Source: JADGGV01 sp035715725
Lineage (GTDB): Bacteria > Gemmatimonadota > Gemmatimonadetes > Longimicrobiales > RSA9
Direction of reading: 5' to 3'
Assembly: GCA_035715725.1 (NCBI GenBank)
Contig: DASTKT010000115.1
Span: 1 to 38,172 of the forward strand
DNA: 38,172 nucleotides
Position 1 is the stretch's first letter. Every line of letters begins with the position of its first letter. This document shows, piece by piece, positions 1 to 8,619 of this stretch. The notes beneath the pieces are model-generated. The model ran no database searches. It was not told the origin of the DNA and worked only from the letters and a program-made list of their open reading frames with translations. A program made the position numbers and the translations under genes.

Positions 1-711
1 CGCGACGACGTCGGGCTGCGACTCGCACCAGCGGCCGAGCGCTTCGGTCCACTCCTGCGCGCGGCGCAGGTCGAAGATCTCGTGGCAGGCGGAGACGACG
101 CTGCAGTAGATCGCGCCGGCGAGCGCCGGCGAGACCTCGCCCGCCGTGACGGCGACCATCGCCTCGTCCAGGAGCGCGACGCCGTCGTCGATGCGGCCGA
201 GCCGGAGGAGCGCGCGGCCCTGGCCGTGCCTCGCGAACGCGACGAGGTCGGCGTCGCCGAAGCGCTCGCCGATCCCGGCCGCCTGCGCGAACGTGTCGTA
301 GCCGGCGGCGGGGTCGCCGCCCTCGACGCAGCGGACCGCCGCCGGCACGAGGAGGTAGCCGCGCGCGACGGAGTCGAGGCCGGCGTCGTCGAGGAGGCGG
401 CAGGCGCGGGCGAGCCAGCCGCCGCTGCGGGCGGGCTCGCCGCGGAAGAAGAGCTGGAGGCCGAGCCGGGCGGCGCTGCGCGCGGCGCGCTCGACGTCGC
501 CGCGGCGGAGGAACTCCTGGTGCGCGCGGGCCAGGAGGTCGTCGCCCTCGTCGTCGCGGCCGAGGAGGTAGGCGGCCGTGGCGAGGCGCTCGAGGTCCTC
601 GGCGCCGGCGGCGGCCTCGCGGTCCGCGGCCGCGAGCGCGGCGTAGGCGTCGCCCCACGCGCCTCGCGCGAAGGCGTCCCGGCCGCGATCGACGGCGTCG
701 GCGGAGGTCAT
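1..711 (-). CDS. LuxR-associated helical-repeat regulator, N-terminal part (runs off window)
   Basis: The frame starts with ATG at 711, preceded by a GGAGAG ribosome site, and stays open to base 1, so 237 codons of the N-terminal part are visible and the C-terminus lies outside. The protein is built of Ala/Leu-rich helical hairpins of TPR type (motifs such as ARGAWGDAYAAL, LERLATAAYLLGRD, GQGRALLRLGRIDDGVALLDEAM). The pattern matches my recollection of a widespread family of soluble proteins with a long TPR-like body and a C-terminal LuxR helix-turn-helix. The DNA-binding domain itself cannot be seen here. It starts 129 bp from the stop of the downstream-lying reductase gene on the same strand. 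Identification as a regulator is therefore family knowledge, not a motif seen in the window. Confidence 0.75.
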   Translation of the reverse strand, partial: MTSADAVDRGRDAFARGAWGDAYAALAAADREAAAGAEDLERLATAAYLLGRDDEGDDLLARAHQEFLRRGDVERAARSAARLGLQLFFRGEPARSGGWLARACRLLDDAGLDSVARGYLLVPAAVRCVEGGDPAAGYDTFAQAAGIGERFGDADLVAFARHGQGRALLRLGRIDDGVALLDEAMVAVTAGEVSPALAGAIYCSVVSACHEIFDLRRAQEWTEALGRWCESQPDVVA

Positions 712-839
712 CGGCTCTCCAGGCGGAGGCACGGCGCGGCCGGCGCGCGTTTCCGCAGCGCGCCCGGGCGGCGCCTCGTCGCACCATAGCCGCGGCCCGG
801 AAGCGGATCAAGCCGGGCGCGGGCGCGGACCCGCCGGCG

Positions 840-1739
840 TCAGCGCAGGACCGCGGCCGCCGTGTCGTGGACCGGTGTCGGGACGCCCAACTCGCGCCCG
901 ATTCGCGAGATGGCGCCGCTGAGGAGGTCGAGCTCGGTGGGGCCGCCGGCCTCGAGGTCGAGAAGGTAGCTGGGGCGCATGCCGTCGGGGAGGCCGCGGA
1001 TCTGCTCGAGGGTGCGCGCCTCCTCGCCGGGCGGGAGCGCGACGCCGCGGGCGCGGGCCACCGCGGCGGTCTCGCCCACCAGGCGCTCGAGGAGGAGCGG
1101 GCCGAGCGGGCGCGCGCGGACGGCGCCGATCGGCGCGCGGGCGAGGCCGCAGGCGGCGGCGAGAGGGGCGAGGAAGACGAGCTTGCGCCAGAGCTGGACG
1201 TCGATGTCGGGGACCGCCGCGGCTTCGACGCCGGCATCGCGGAGGGCGCCGGCGATCCGCTCGGCCCTCTCGCTGGAGCCGCCGCCGAGCTCGCCGACGA
1301 CGACGCGCTGGAAGGGGCTGCGCCGCTCGATGACGCCGGGAGCGGTGCGGGCCGCGCTCAGGTAGGTGACGCCGCCGAGGATGGCCTCGCGCGGGACGCC
1401 GAGCTCCGCCAGGCGGTCGGCGGCGTCGACGCCGTTCAGCAGCGGCACGACGGTCGCGCCGCCCGCCGCCAGCCGGGCCGCCGCCGGGGCGGCCTCCTCC
1501 AGCGAGTAGCTCTTCACGGTGACGAGGACGGCGTCGGCGGCCGGGAGCGCGGCCGGATCGTCGGTCGCGGCGGGGTGCACGACGAAGTCGCCATCCGGCG
1601 AGTGGACGCGGAGGCCGTCCGAGCGGATCGCGTCCAGGTGCGCGCCCCGGGCGAGGAACGCGACGTCATGGCCCGCGCGGGCGAGCATCGCGCCGTAGTA
1701 CCCGCCGACTCCACCGGCTCCCAGAACGACGAATCTCAT
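840..1739 (-). CDS. 2-dehydropantoate 2-reductase family protein (PanE/ApbA-like)
   Basis: 299 residues, the usual size of ketopantoate reductases. The N-terminus is a classic dinucleotide-binding strand-turn-helix (MRFVVLGAGGVGGYYG), which also fixes the start at 1739; a GGGAG ribosome site lies upstream, and longer versions of the frame add only unstructured residues. Further family landmarks are VTVKS (Lys76), LLNG (Asn102), Lys186 in LWRKL, Ser257-x(5)-Glu263, and TELD near residue 268. The family reduces ketopantoate to pantoate with NADPH in the cytoplasm (pantothenate/CoA synthesis). The stretch after Lys186 (KLVFLAPLAAACGL) lacks the substrate-contacting asparagines usual in true PanE, so it may be a paralogue acting on another 2-oxoacid. 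No other pantothenate gene is nearby. Confidence 0.85.
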   Translation of the reverse strand: MRFVVLGAGGVGGYYGAMLARAGHDVAFLARGAHLDAIRSDGLRVHSPDGDFVVHPAATDDPAALPAADAVLVTVKSYSLEEAAPAAARLAAGGATVVPLLNGVDAADRLAELGVPREAILGGVTYLSAARTAPGVIERRSPFQRVVVGELGGGSSERAERIAGALRDAGVEAAAVPDIDVQLWRKLVFLAPLAAACGLARAPIGAVRARPLGPLLLERLVGETAAVARARGVALPPGEEARTLEQIRGLPDGMRPSYLLDLEAGGPTELDLLSGAISRIGRELGVPTPVHDTAAAVLR

Positions 1740-1917
1740 TTCGGCTCTCCCGCGTGTGGCCAGGCCGCCGTCGGGCGGCAGGGGTCGCAGGGAGAACGCC
1801 GGGGCGGGGGGTGCGAGTTCCGCATGCCGCCGCTTCACCGGCCGGCCGGGGCGGCCGAAACTAGAGTCGGGCTTCCCCTGGACGCGCGGTGTACCCGCGG
1901 TCGGACCGACGCGATAC

Positions 1918-1929
1918 ATTGGCGCCAAT
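1918..1929. promoter_or_regulatory. 12-bp perfect palindrome upstream of the OmpA-family gene
   Basis: ATTGGCGCCAAT is a perfect palindrome 26 bp upstream of the ATG at 1956, in the divergent space between the reductase and OmpA-family genes. A second small palindrome (GTCGGACCGAC, 1900-1910) lies just before it. The position fits an operator or promoter element, but no protein can be named from sequence alone. Confidence 0.3.
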
Positions 1930-1955
1930 TCGATTCCCCGAACCGGAAGGCGTGA

Positions 1956-3107
1956 ATGGGCCGGACGATCTTTCGTGCGCTATTGGCCGGAGTGCTGGTG
2001 CTGGGCGCGACGCAGGCGGTGCAGGCGCAGTCGTGGCGGGACCGGCTGAAGAAGGCGAAGGAGAAGGTCGAGAAGCACGTGCCGTCGAAGCCGGCGGAGC
2101 AGCCGCAGGAGCAGGCGGCGGAGGATCCGCAGGACGGGGCGGCGGCGGCGGCGTCGGCCGGCGTGACGGCCGGGGATGCCGAGGCGGAGGCGCCGGCGGC
2201 GTTCGTGAACTACGACTTCGTGCCGGGGGACCGGGTGATCTTCGCGGAGGACTTCGGCGAGGACAACGTCGGGGATGCGCCGCGGCGGCTGGAGCCGCTG
2301 TCGGGGAACGTGGAGGTGGCGGAGTTCCTGGGGCGGCGGTGGATGCGGGCGACGAGCTTCGGCACGGTCGCGATCCCGCTGCCGGAGAAGCTGCCGGAGC
2401 GGTTCACGTTCGAGGCGGAGATCATCCAGACGTGGGGGTGGTCGGCGGAGCTGCACTTCGGCGCGAAGGACCGCGTGCAGGAGTTTCAGGTCGTGGAGTT
2501 CGGGGGGAACTCGGGCGTCGGCGACTTCAAGTCGCGGCCGGCGGTGGACCGGAGCAAGCAGCCGGCGCGCCTCCGCATCATGGCGGACGGGAAGTACGTG
2601 AAGGTGTACGTGGACGGGAAGCGGGTGGCGAACGCGCCGCGGGTGGAGATCGGGCGGACGAACAGGATCTGGATCGACTTCCCCGCGGACGACAACACGC
2701 CCTTCTACATCGGCGACATCCGGATCGCCGAGGGCGGCCGGAAGCTCTACGACGCGATCGCGGCGAAGGGGCGGGCGGCGACGCACGGGATCCTGTTCGA
2801 CACGGGGAGCGAGCGGATCCGCCCGGAGTCGCAGCCGACGCTGAAGGAGATCGGGGCGATGCTGACGGCGCACCCGGCGCTGAAGCTCGTGATCGAGGGG
2901 CACACGGACAACGTGGGGAGCGCGGCGTCGAACCAGACGCTGTCGGAGCAGCGCGCGGCGGCGGTGAAGGCCTACCTCGTCGATACGCTGCACGTGGACG
3001 CGGCGCGGCTCTCGAGCAAGGGCTGCGGCGACACGAAGCCGGCGGCGTCGAACGACACGGCGGAGGGGCGGCAGACGAACCGGCGGGTGGAGCTGGTGAA
3101 GATGTAG
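1956..3107 (+). CDS. OmpA-family outer-membrane/peptidoglycan-associated protein
   Basis: 383 residues, ATG at 1956 with GGAAGG five bases upstream. A Sec signal peptide (residues 1-25, ending VQAQ) is followed by a Lys/Glu/Ala/Pro-rich segment (about 26-75), a beta-rich domain (about 80-265: YDFVPGDRVIFAEDFG, RLRIMADGKYVKVYVDGKRV) that resembles a concanavalin/LamG-like sandwich, and a C-terminal OmpA domain (about 270-383). The OmpA domain is recognisable from GILFDTGSERIRPES, VIEGHTDNVGSAASN, LSEQRAAAVKAYL and the terminal GRQTNRRVELV. Such domains bind diaminopimelate in peptidoglycan in the periplasm. There is no beta-barrel, so it is probably a soluble periplasmic wall-binding protein. 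It is monocistronic and followed by a long hairpin repeat. Confidence 0.9.
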   Translation: MGRTIFRALLAGVLVLGATQAVQAQSWRDRLKKAKEKVEKHVPSKPAEQPQEQAAEDPQDGAAAAASAGVTAGDAEAEAPAAFVNYDFVPGDRVIFAEDFGEDNVGDAPRRLEPLSGNVEVAEFLGRRWMRATSFGTVAIPLPEKLPERFTFEAEIIQTWGWSAELHFGAKDRVQEFQVVEFGGNSGVGDFKSRPAVDRSKQPARLRIMADGKYVKVYVDGKRVANAPRVEIGRTNRIWIDFPADDNTPFYIGDIRIAEGGRKLYDAIAAKGRAATHGILFDTGSERIRPESQPTLKEIGAMLTAHPALKLVIEGHTDNVGSAASNQTLSEQRAAAVKAYLVDTLHVDAARLSSKGCGDTKPAASNDTAEGRQTNRRVELVKM

Positions 3108-3136
3108 GGCCCGCGTCCGACGCCGCGCTCGTGAAC

Positions 3137-3317
3137 GGAAAAGTGTCACACGGAGACACGGAGGGCGCGGAGGGGGAGTCCGCGGGCGGCGGCGGGCGCC
3201 CGGGGTACGCACCTTCCTCTTTTGCTGTCATTTCCGGCGTACGCAGGCGGCTGGCGTCTCGCCGGCACGCCAACGCCGTCCCTCCGTGTTCCCCGTGTCT
3301 CCGTATGACACTTCCGG
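3137..3317. repeat. Long hairpin repeat A (inverted arms around a palindromic core)
   Basis: Arms at about 3137-3163 and 3291-3317 are inverted copies; the inner 21 bases (3143-3163 versus 3291-3311) match at 19 positions. The core (about 3184-3271) is GC-rich and related to the core of the element at 9662-9830: for example TCCGGCGTACGCAGGCGGC here and TCCGGCATAGGCAGGTGGC there, 16 of 19 identical. It sits between convergent genes (OmpA-family and ABC permease). The arms resemble the CACGGAG-type intergenic repeats of many large bacterial genomes. It could act as a bidirectional terminator or be a non-autonomous mobile repeat. Confidence 0.75.
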
Positions 3318-3355
3318 ACGTGAGGCCGCCCGCGGAGCTAGCCGGAACGCCGCGC

Positions 3356-5812
3356 TCACTCCGTCCGCATCGCCTCCGTCGGGTCCACGCGCGCGGCGCG
3401 GCGCGCGGGGAGGTAGCTGGCGGCGAGGGCGACGCCGGCGAGGAGCGCGGCCGTGGCGGCGAACGTGAGCGTGTCGGTCGCCCGGACCTGGTACAGGAGC
3501 CCCGCGAGCGTGCGGGTGAGCGCGAGCGCGCCGGCGACGCCGATCGCGATCCCGACCGCCGCGAGGCCGGCGCCCTCGCGCACGACGAGGCGGACGATGT
3601 CGCGGCGGGTGGCGCCGAGCGCGACGCGGATGCCGAGGTCGCGGCGCCGCTGGGCGACGCCGTAGGAGATGAGGCCGTAGAGGCCGACGACGGCGAGGGC
3701 GAGCGCCTCGAGCGCGAAGAGCGCGACGAGGATCATCGGGAAGCGGCGGTGGCCGAGGACGCGCGAAACGCGCTGCTCCATCGACGCGACGGTGTAGACG
3801 GGCTGCTCGGGGTCGACCTTGCGGACGGCCGCGGCGGCGGCGTTCGCGAGCCGCATCGGGTCCATGCGCGTGCGGGCGACGATGCTCATGCCGCCGGCCG
3901 GCACCTGGGCGTGCGGCACGTAGATCGTGGGGGCGGCCTCGGCGTCGAGCGCCTGGAGCCGGACGTCGCCGGCGACGCCGACGATGGTCAGCTCGGGCGC
4001 GTCGGGCGCGCCGGCGCGCACGCGCTCGCCGATCGCGCTCCGGCCGGGGAAGAAGCGGTTCGCGAGCGAGCGGCTGATGATGGCGACGCGGGCGGCGGCC
4101 GAGTCGTCGCTCGGGAGAAAGTCCCGGCCCTGGAGGAGGGGGATGCCGAGCGTCGGAAGGTAGCCGGGGGTGGTGATGCGCCACTCGACGACGCGTGGCG
4201 CGGCGTCGGGGCCGGTCTCGCGGCCCGGCACCTCGAGGCGGATCTGGTTCGAGCCGGCGAGCGGGAGGAACGACGTCGCGCCGGCGGAGGTCACGCCGGG
4301 GATGCGGCGCACCTCGTCGAGGACGCGCTCGTAGAAGGCGGTGCGGGCCGCGCGCGGGAAGTAGCGGCCGGTCGTGGGATCGTTCGGGACCGGGAGCGCG
4401 ATGCCGAACGTGAGCACGTGGTCGGCGCGGAAGCCGGGGTCGATCGAGAGGAGGCGCTGGAAGCTGCGGAGCAGGAGCCCGGCGCCGACCAGGAGCACGA
4501 GCGCCGTCGCGACCTCGCCGACGACGAGCGCGGAGCGGGTGCGGTTGCGGCGGAGGCCGCCGGTCGCGCCGCGGCCGCCCTCGCGCAGCGCGTCGCGCAG
4601 GTCGGGGCGGGACGCCTGGAGCGCGGGGACGAGGCCGAAGACGATGCCGGTGGCGACGCCGAGCGCGAGCGTGAACGCGAGCACGCCGCCGTCGAGGCCG
4701 ATCGCGAAGGAGCGGGGGAGCGCGTCGGCGGCGAAGCGCGGCACGAGCGAGACGCCCCAGGCGGCGAGGAGGAGCCCGAGGCCGGCGCCGAGCAGCGCGA
4801 GGAGGACGCTCTCGGCCAGGAGCTGGCGGAGCAGGCGACGTCGCGTGGCGCCGAGCGCCAGGCGCACCGCGACCTCGCGCTGGCGCGCGGCGGCCCGGGC
4901 GAGGAGGAGGCCGGCCAGGTTCGCGCAGGCGGCCAGGAGCACGAGCGCGACGGCGCCGAGGAGCACCATGAGCGCCGGGCGCGCGGTCCCCGTCACCTGC
5001 GTCATGAGCGGGCGCGACCAGAGCTCCCACCCCGCGTCCGCCGGGTAGGCGTCCGGGTACCGAGCGGCGAGATGCCGGGCCGTCTGCCGCAGCTCCGCCG
5101 CCGCCCGCTCGGGCGTCACGCCGGGGGCCCGGCGCCCGATCACGTTCAGGAAGCGGGCGACGCGGATCTGATACGGGAGCTGCGGGATGCGGAAGTTGGT
5201 CGGCGCCCAGATGTCCGTCGGCGTGTTCGGGTCGTCCAGCGGCTGCTCGAAGTCCGGGGCGAGCACGCCGATGATCGTGAAGTCGTCCTGGTCGAAGCGG
5301 AACTTCCGCCCGATCACGCGCGGGTCGGAGCCGAGGAAGTCGCGCCAGAAGCGGTGGCTGACCACCGCGACGTAGCCGATCCCGCCGGCGTCGTCCTCCT
5401 TCACGAACGTGCGGCCGAGCTCGGCCCGCGCGCCCAGCACGTCGAAGAAGTTCGTGCTCACCACCATGGACTGGAGGCGCACCGGCGTGTCGATCCCGGT
5501 GATGTTCGCGCTCACGGGGGTGAACGCGGCGAGGCCGGAGAAGGACTTCAGCCCGGCGGCGTAGTCCTCGTACTCCGGGATCGACGCGGCGACGTCGTCG
5601 TCCGACGTCCGCCGGAAGCTCCCCCAGACCACCTCGAGCCGGTCCGCGTCCGGGAACGGCAGCGGCCGCAGCAGCACCGAGCGGACGAGGCCGAAGATCA
5701 GCGTGTTGCCGCCGATCCCGAGCGCGAGGATGACGAGCGCGACGGCGAAGTAGCCGGGGCTGCGGCGCAGCGTGCGGACGGCGTAGGCGAGGTCCTGGGC
5801 GAGCGTGCTCAT
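3356..5812 (-). CDS. Orphan ABC transporter permease (MacB/FtsX type, ADOP-like)
   Basis: 818 residues. The start at 5812 is preceded by GGAG eight bases away and opens with MSTLAQDLAYAVRTLRRSPG, the standard start of this family. Order: membrane helix (about 21-46), a MacB-type periplasmic core domain (about 50-250, with VSHRFWRDFLGSDPRVIGR), FtsX module one with helices near 279-302, 331-352 and 377-398, a further helix near 429-450, a second periplasmic domain, and a second FtsX module at the C-terminus (SYGVAQRRRDLGIRVALGATR, then YLPARRAARVDPTEAMRTE). This duplicated form is known from Acidobacteria and Gemmatimonadota. It is an integral inner-membrane protein, probably a mechanotransmission or export permease. 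No ATPase gene is adjacent, as is usual for this orphan class; the substrate is unknown. Confidence 0.9.
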   Translation of the reverse strand: MSTLAQDLAYAVRTLRRSPGYFAVALVILALGIGGNTLIFGLVRSVLLRPLPFPDADRLEVVWGSFRRTSDDDVAASIPEYEDYAAGLKSFSGLAAFTPVSANITGIDTPVRLQSMVVSTNFFDVLGARAELGRTFVKEDDAGGIGYVAVVSHRFWRDFLGSDPRVIGRKFRFDQDDFTIIGVLAPDFEQPLDDPNTPTDIWAPTNFRIPQLPYQIRVARFLNVIGRRAPGVTPERAAAELRQTARHLAARYPDAYPADAGWELWSRPLMTQVTGTARPALMVLLGAVALVLLAACANLAGLLLARAAARQREVAVRLALGATRRRLLRQLLAESVLLALLGAGLGLLLAAWGVSLVPRFAADALPRSFAIGLDGGVLAFTLALGVATGIVFGLVPALQASRPDLRDALREGGRGATGGLRRNRTRSALVVGEVATALVLLVGAGLLLRSFQRLLSIDPGFRADHVLTFGIALPVPNDPTTGRYFPRAARTAFYERVLDEVRRIPGVTSAGATSFLPLAGSNQIRLEVPGRETGPDAAPRVVEWRITTPGYLPTLGIPLLQGRDFLPSDDSAAARVAIISRSLANRFFPGRSAIGERVRAGAPDAPELTIVGVAGDVRLQALDAEAAPTIYVPHAQVPAGGMSIVARTRMDPMRLANAAAAAVRKVDPEQPVYTVASMEQRVSRVLGHRRFPMILVALFALEALALAVVGLYGLISYGVAQRRRDLGIRVALGATRRDIVRLVVREGAGLAAVGIAIGVAGALALTRTLAGLLYQVRATDTLTFAATAALLAGVALAASYLPARRAARVDPTEAMRTE

Positions 5813-6239
5813 CGGGTCGGCTCCGCTGGGGGGTTCGCGGGCGCGTCGGAGTTCGGTGCGACGGGGGAAGGCTCGTGCCGGCGGAGGCGACCGCACGGAT
5901 CGCCTTTCACAACATCGAGTTAGCGCACCGCCATGCCGATGTGGTCCGGCCTGGATGTGCACGGGAGCGGGACGGTGGGGTCCCGGGAACGGGCAGGCGT
6001 CGCGGGCGTGCCGGCCATCCGGGGGAGCACTTCTTGCGCTCCGCTGGGTCGATGCGGGGGGTCACGGGGACGGCGGGCAAGGAAGGTAGCCGCTGTACGA
6101 CGAGGGCGAGCATCCCCGCGGGAGGAACCCGGCCGGCGCCCGGGAGAATCGAGGGTCGGACGCCCCGCCCGGCGAGGCCGCGTCCGGCGCGACGGCTGGA
6201 GAGCGCCCCGAGCCGGGACCGCCCAGCGCGCGGGGGGAG
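5813..6239. other. Divergent intergenic region between permease and histidine kinase
   Basis: 427 bases without a supportable gene. It must hold the promoters of both flanking genes. The only clearly AT-richer patch is around 5900-5922 (CATCGAGTTAGC). I could not assign -35/-10 boxes or an operator. The kinase frame stays open upstream to 6090, but no ATG, GTG or TTG lies in that stretch. Confidence 0.4.
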
Positions 6240-8393
6240 GTGGAGGCGCCGGAGCCGCGCCGGCTGGAGCTGGTCCAGGGATTGAACGTCATCGTCTGGG
6301 AGGGCGATCCCAGGACCCTGCAGTTCCGCTTCGTCAACCGGCACGCCGAAGAGCTGCTCGGCTACCGCGTCGATGCGTGGCTGTCGGAGCCGGACTTCTG
6401 GTTCAAGCACCTCCACCCCGAGGACCGCGACCGGATCCTGGCCAACTGCCGTGCGGCGACGGAAAAGGGACTGGACCACGACCTCGAGTACCGGATGGTG
6501 GCCGTCGACGGTCGTATCGTCTGGCTGCGGGACGTGGTGCGGGTAGACCTCGATGCGGAGGGCCGGCCGCGGAAGCTCCGCGGCGTCAGGGTGGACATCA
6601 CCGAGCAGAAGCGCGCGGAGGAGGCGCTCCGGGCCAGCCGGCAGCGCCTGTGGGACCAGAATCAGGCGTTGCTCCGGCTCGAGGAGCGGAGGATCCGGCA
6701 CCCTGCCGACCTCCCGGCCGCCTTGCGGGAGATCGCCGAGGCCGCCGCCCGGGTGCTCGGCGTGGAGCGCGTCGGGATCTGGCTCTTCGACGAGGTGCAC
6801 GCGAAGATCCGCCTGGTCGAGCTGTTCGAACGGGGCACGGGACGCCACTCGGCGGGAGCGGAGCTGGCGCGCGTCGACTACCCCGGCTACTTCGCGGAGC
6901 TCGACCGGGAACGCACGCTGGCGGCCGACGACGCCCGCGCCGACCCGCGGACGCGCGAGTTCACGGCATCCTACCTCGTTCCGTTCGGCATCACCTCGAT
7001 GCTCGACGCGCCGATCCGGTCGGGGGGGCTGCTGCGCGGCGTCGTCTGCCAGGAGCACGTCGGGCCGCCACGGCGCTGGACGCTGGAGGACGAGAGCTTC
7101 GCCGGCTCGATCGCGGACCTGGTCGCGCTGGCCATGGAGGCGGCCGAGCGAGGACGGGCGGAGGAGGCACTGCGGCTCCTCGCGGAGGCGGGGGCCATCC
7201 TCGCCTCCTCGCTCGACTACAACACCACGCTCGCCAACGTCGCGCGCCTCGCGCTCCCCACCTTCGCCGACTGGTGCGTGGTGGACGTGGTCGAGGAGAG
7301 CGAGATCCGGCGCGTAGCGGCAGCGCACGCCGATCCCGCGAAGCAGAAGCTGCTCGACGAGCAGTGCCGCCGTTTCCCGCTCCATCCGGGGTCGCGACGG
7401 CCGGGGGCCGTCGCGCTGCGCACCGGCGAGGCGCAGCTCGTCCCGGGGCTCGGCGACGGGGCGCTCCGCTCCTGGGTCGACGACCCGGAGCAAATCCGGC
7501 TCCTGCGGGGGCTCGGCGCGCGCTCCTTCATCGCGGCGCCGCTGGTCGCGCGCGGGCAAGCGCTGGGCGCGATCACCTTCACCTCGGCCGGCCGGGACTA
7601 CGGCCCCGCCGACCTCCCGCTGGCCGAGGAGCTGGCCCGGAGGGCCGCGCTCGCGATCGACAACGCGCGCGTCCACGAGGAAGCGCTCGCCGCCAGCAAG
7701 GCCAAGAGCGACTTCCTCGCCGTCATGAGCCACGAGCTGAGGACCCCGCTCACCGCGATCGTCGGCTACACCGACCTCCTTGCCGCAGAGATCGCGGGGC
7801 CGCTCACGGAGAAGCAGAAGGAGCAGCTCGGCAGCGTCATGCTGCGGGCCCGGGACCTCGTCCGGATCATCGATGAGATCCTCACCTACTCGCGGATGGA
7901 GACCGGCCGGGAAACGGTCCATCTCGAGCCGGTGGACGTCGCCGAGCTGGTGGGCGCCGTGGCCGAGCTCGTGGCGCCGCTGGCGGCGGAGAAGCGGCTC
8001 GCGTTCCACGTCGTGGCACCGGAGCGGCCGATCCTCGTAGAGGCGGACCGGGCCAAGGTGCGCCACATCCTGCTCGACCTCCTCTCGAACGCGGTGAAGT
8101 TCACCGAGCGCGGCACGGTCACGCTCGAGGCCGCGACCGAGGACGCTTCACTGGTCTTCCGGGTGCGCGACACCGGGATCGGCATCCGGCCCGAGGACCG
8201 GGAGCGGATCTTCGAGCCCTTCGTGCAGGTCGAGGACGCGATGACGCGCGAGAAGGGCGGGACGGGGCTCGGGCTCGCCGTCGCCCGGCGCCTCGCGCGC
8301 ATGCTCGCCGGGGACATCACCGTCGAGAGCGAGGTCGGCAAGGGGAGCACGTTCACGGTGCGGCTGCCGGCGGGCGGAGGAGAGGGCCGCTGA
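6240..8393 (+). CDS. Soluble sensor histidine kinase, PAS-GAF-GAF-HisKA-HATPase
   Basis: 717 residues. A PAS domain of PAS_3 type with its PAC tail covers about 10-125 (VNRHAEELLGY, LEYRMVAVDGRIVWLRDVV, VDITEQKRAEEAL). GAF domains cover about 155-300 and 315-475. The HisKA box has the phospho-acceptor His498 (MSHELRTPLTAI), and the ATPase domain has the N box (Asn617, LLSNAVKFTERG), G1 (Asp644, DTGIGI), F box (IFEPFVQ) and G2 (GGTGLGLAVARR). There is no membrane segment, so it senses a cytoplasmic signal. No response regulator is adjacent, so the partner is unknown. The start is uncertain: GTG at 6240 overlaps the only good GGAGG sequence. A CTG at 6093 behind AAGGAAGG is conceivable but unusual. 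Confidence 0.93.
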   Translation: MEAPEPRRLELVQGLNVIVWEGDPRTLQFRFVNRHAEELLGYRVDAWLSEPDFWFKHLHPEDRDRILANCRAATEKGLDHDLEYRMVAVDGRIVWLRDVVRVDLDAEGRPRKLRGVRVDITEQKRAEEALRASRQRLWDQNQALLRLEERRIRHPADLPAALREIAEAAARVLGVERVGIWLFDEVHAKIRLVELFERGTGRHSAGAELARVDYPGYFAELDRERTLAADDARADPRTREFTASYLVPFGITSMLDAPIRSGGLLRGVVCQEHVGPPRRWTLEDESFAGSIADLVALAMEAAERGRAEEALRLLAEAGAILASSLDYNTTLANVARLALPTFADWCVVDVVEESEIRRVAAAHADPAKQKLLDEQCRRFPLHPGSRRPGAVALRTGEAQLVPGLGDGALRSWVDDPEQIRLLRGLGARSFIAAPLVARGQALGAITFTSAGRDYGPADLPLAEELARRAALAIDNARVHEEALAASKAKSDFLAVMSHELRTPLTAIVGYTDLLAAEIAGPLTEKQKEQLGSVMLRARDLVRIIDEILTYSRMETGRETVHLEPVDVAELVGAVAELVAPLAAEKRLAFHVVAPERPILVEADRAKVRHILLDLLSNAVKFTERGTVTLEAATEDASLVFRVRDTGIGIRPEDRERIFEPFVQVEDAMTREKGGTGLGLAVARRLARMLAGDITVESEVGKGSTFTVRLPAGGGEGR

Positions 8394-8619
8394 GGGCGGA
8401 GGAATTATCCCCCGCCGGTCCAGCACCATTCCGCCCGCGCCCCGCCGAGCCCGTGCCGCGACAGTCGGCAACGACGGCGATGGTCGGCCCCGAGCCGGCG
8501 CGACGGCGCCGCCCCGCGGATCGGGGTCCGCCGCCGCTCGCGTGTCCTCCTGGATGCTGGCGAGGCGCGGGGCGAGGGGTTCGGCTCGCGCGGAGGGCTG
8601 CATCCGGGAGGCAGGGACC

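Noticed and set aside
3137..3317. CRISPR array
   Set aside because: The repeats here and elsewhere are inverted pairs or short tandem units without regular spacers, and no cas gene is present.
1889..5923. A 1344-residue open frame on the plus strand
   Set aside because: It runs antisense through the ABC permease and in another frame across the OmpA gene. The translation is Arg/Gly/Ala/Glu-rich without domains; this is a GC-rich mirror frame.
6090..6239. Upstream extension of the histidine kinase
   Set aside because: The frame is open but has no ATG, GTG or TTG before 6240, and the residues are Gly/Pro/Arg-rich. A CTG start cannot be excluded.
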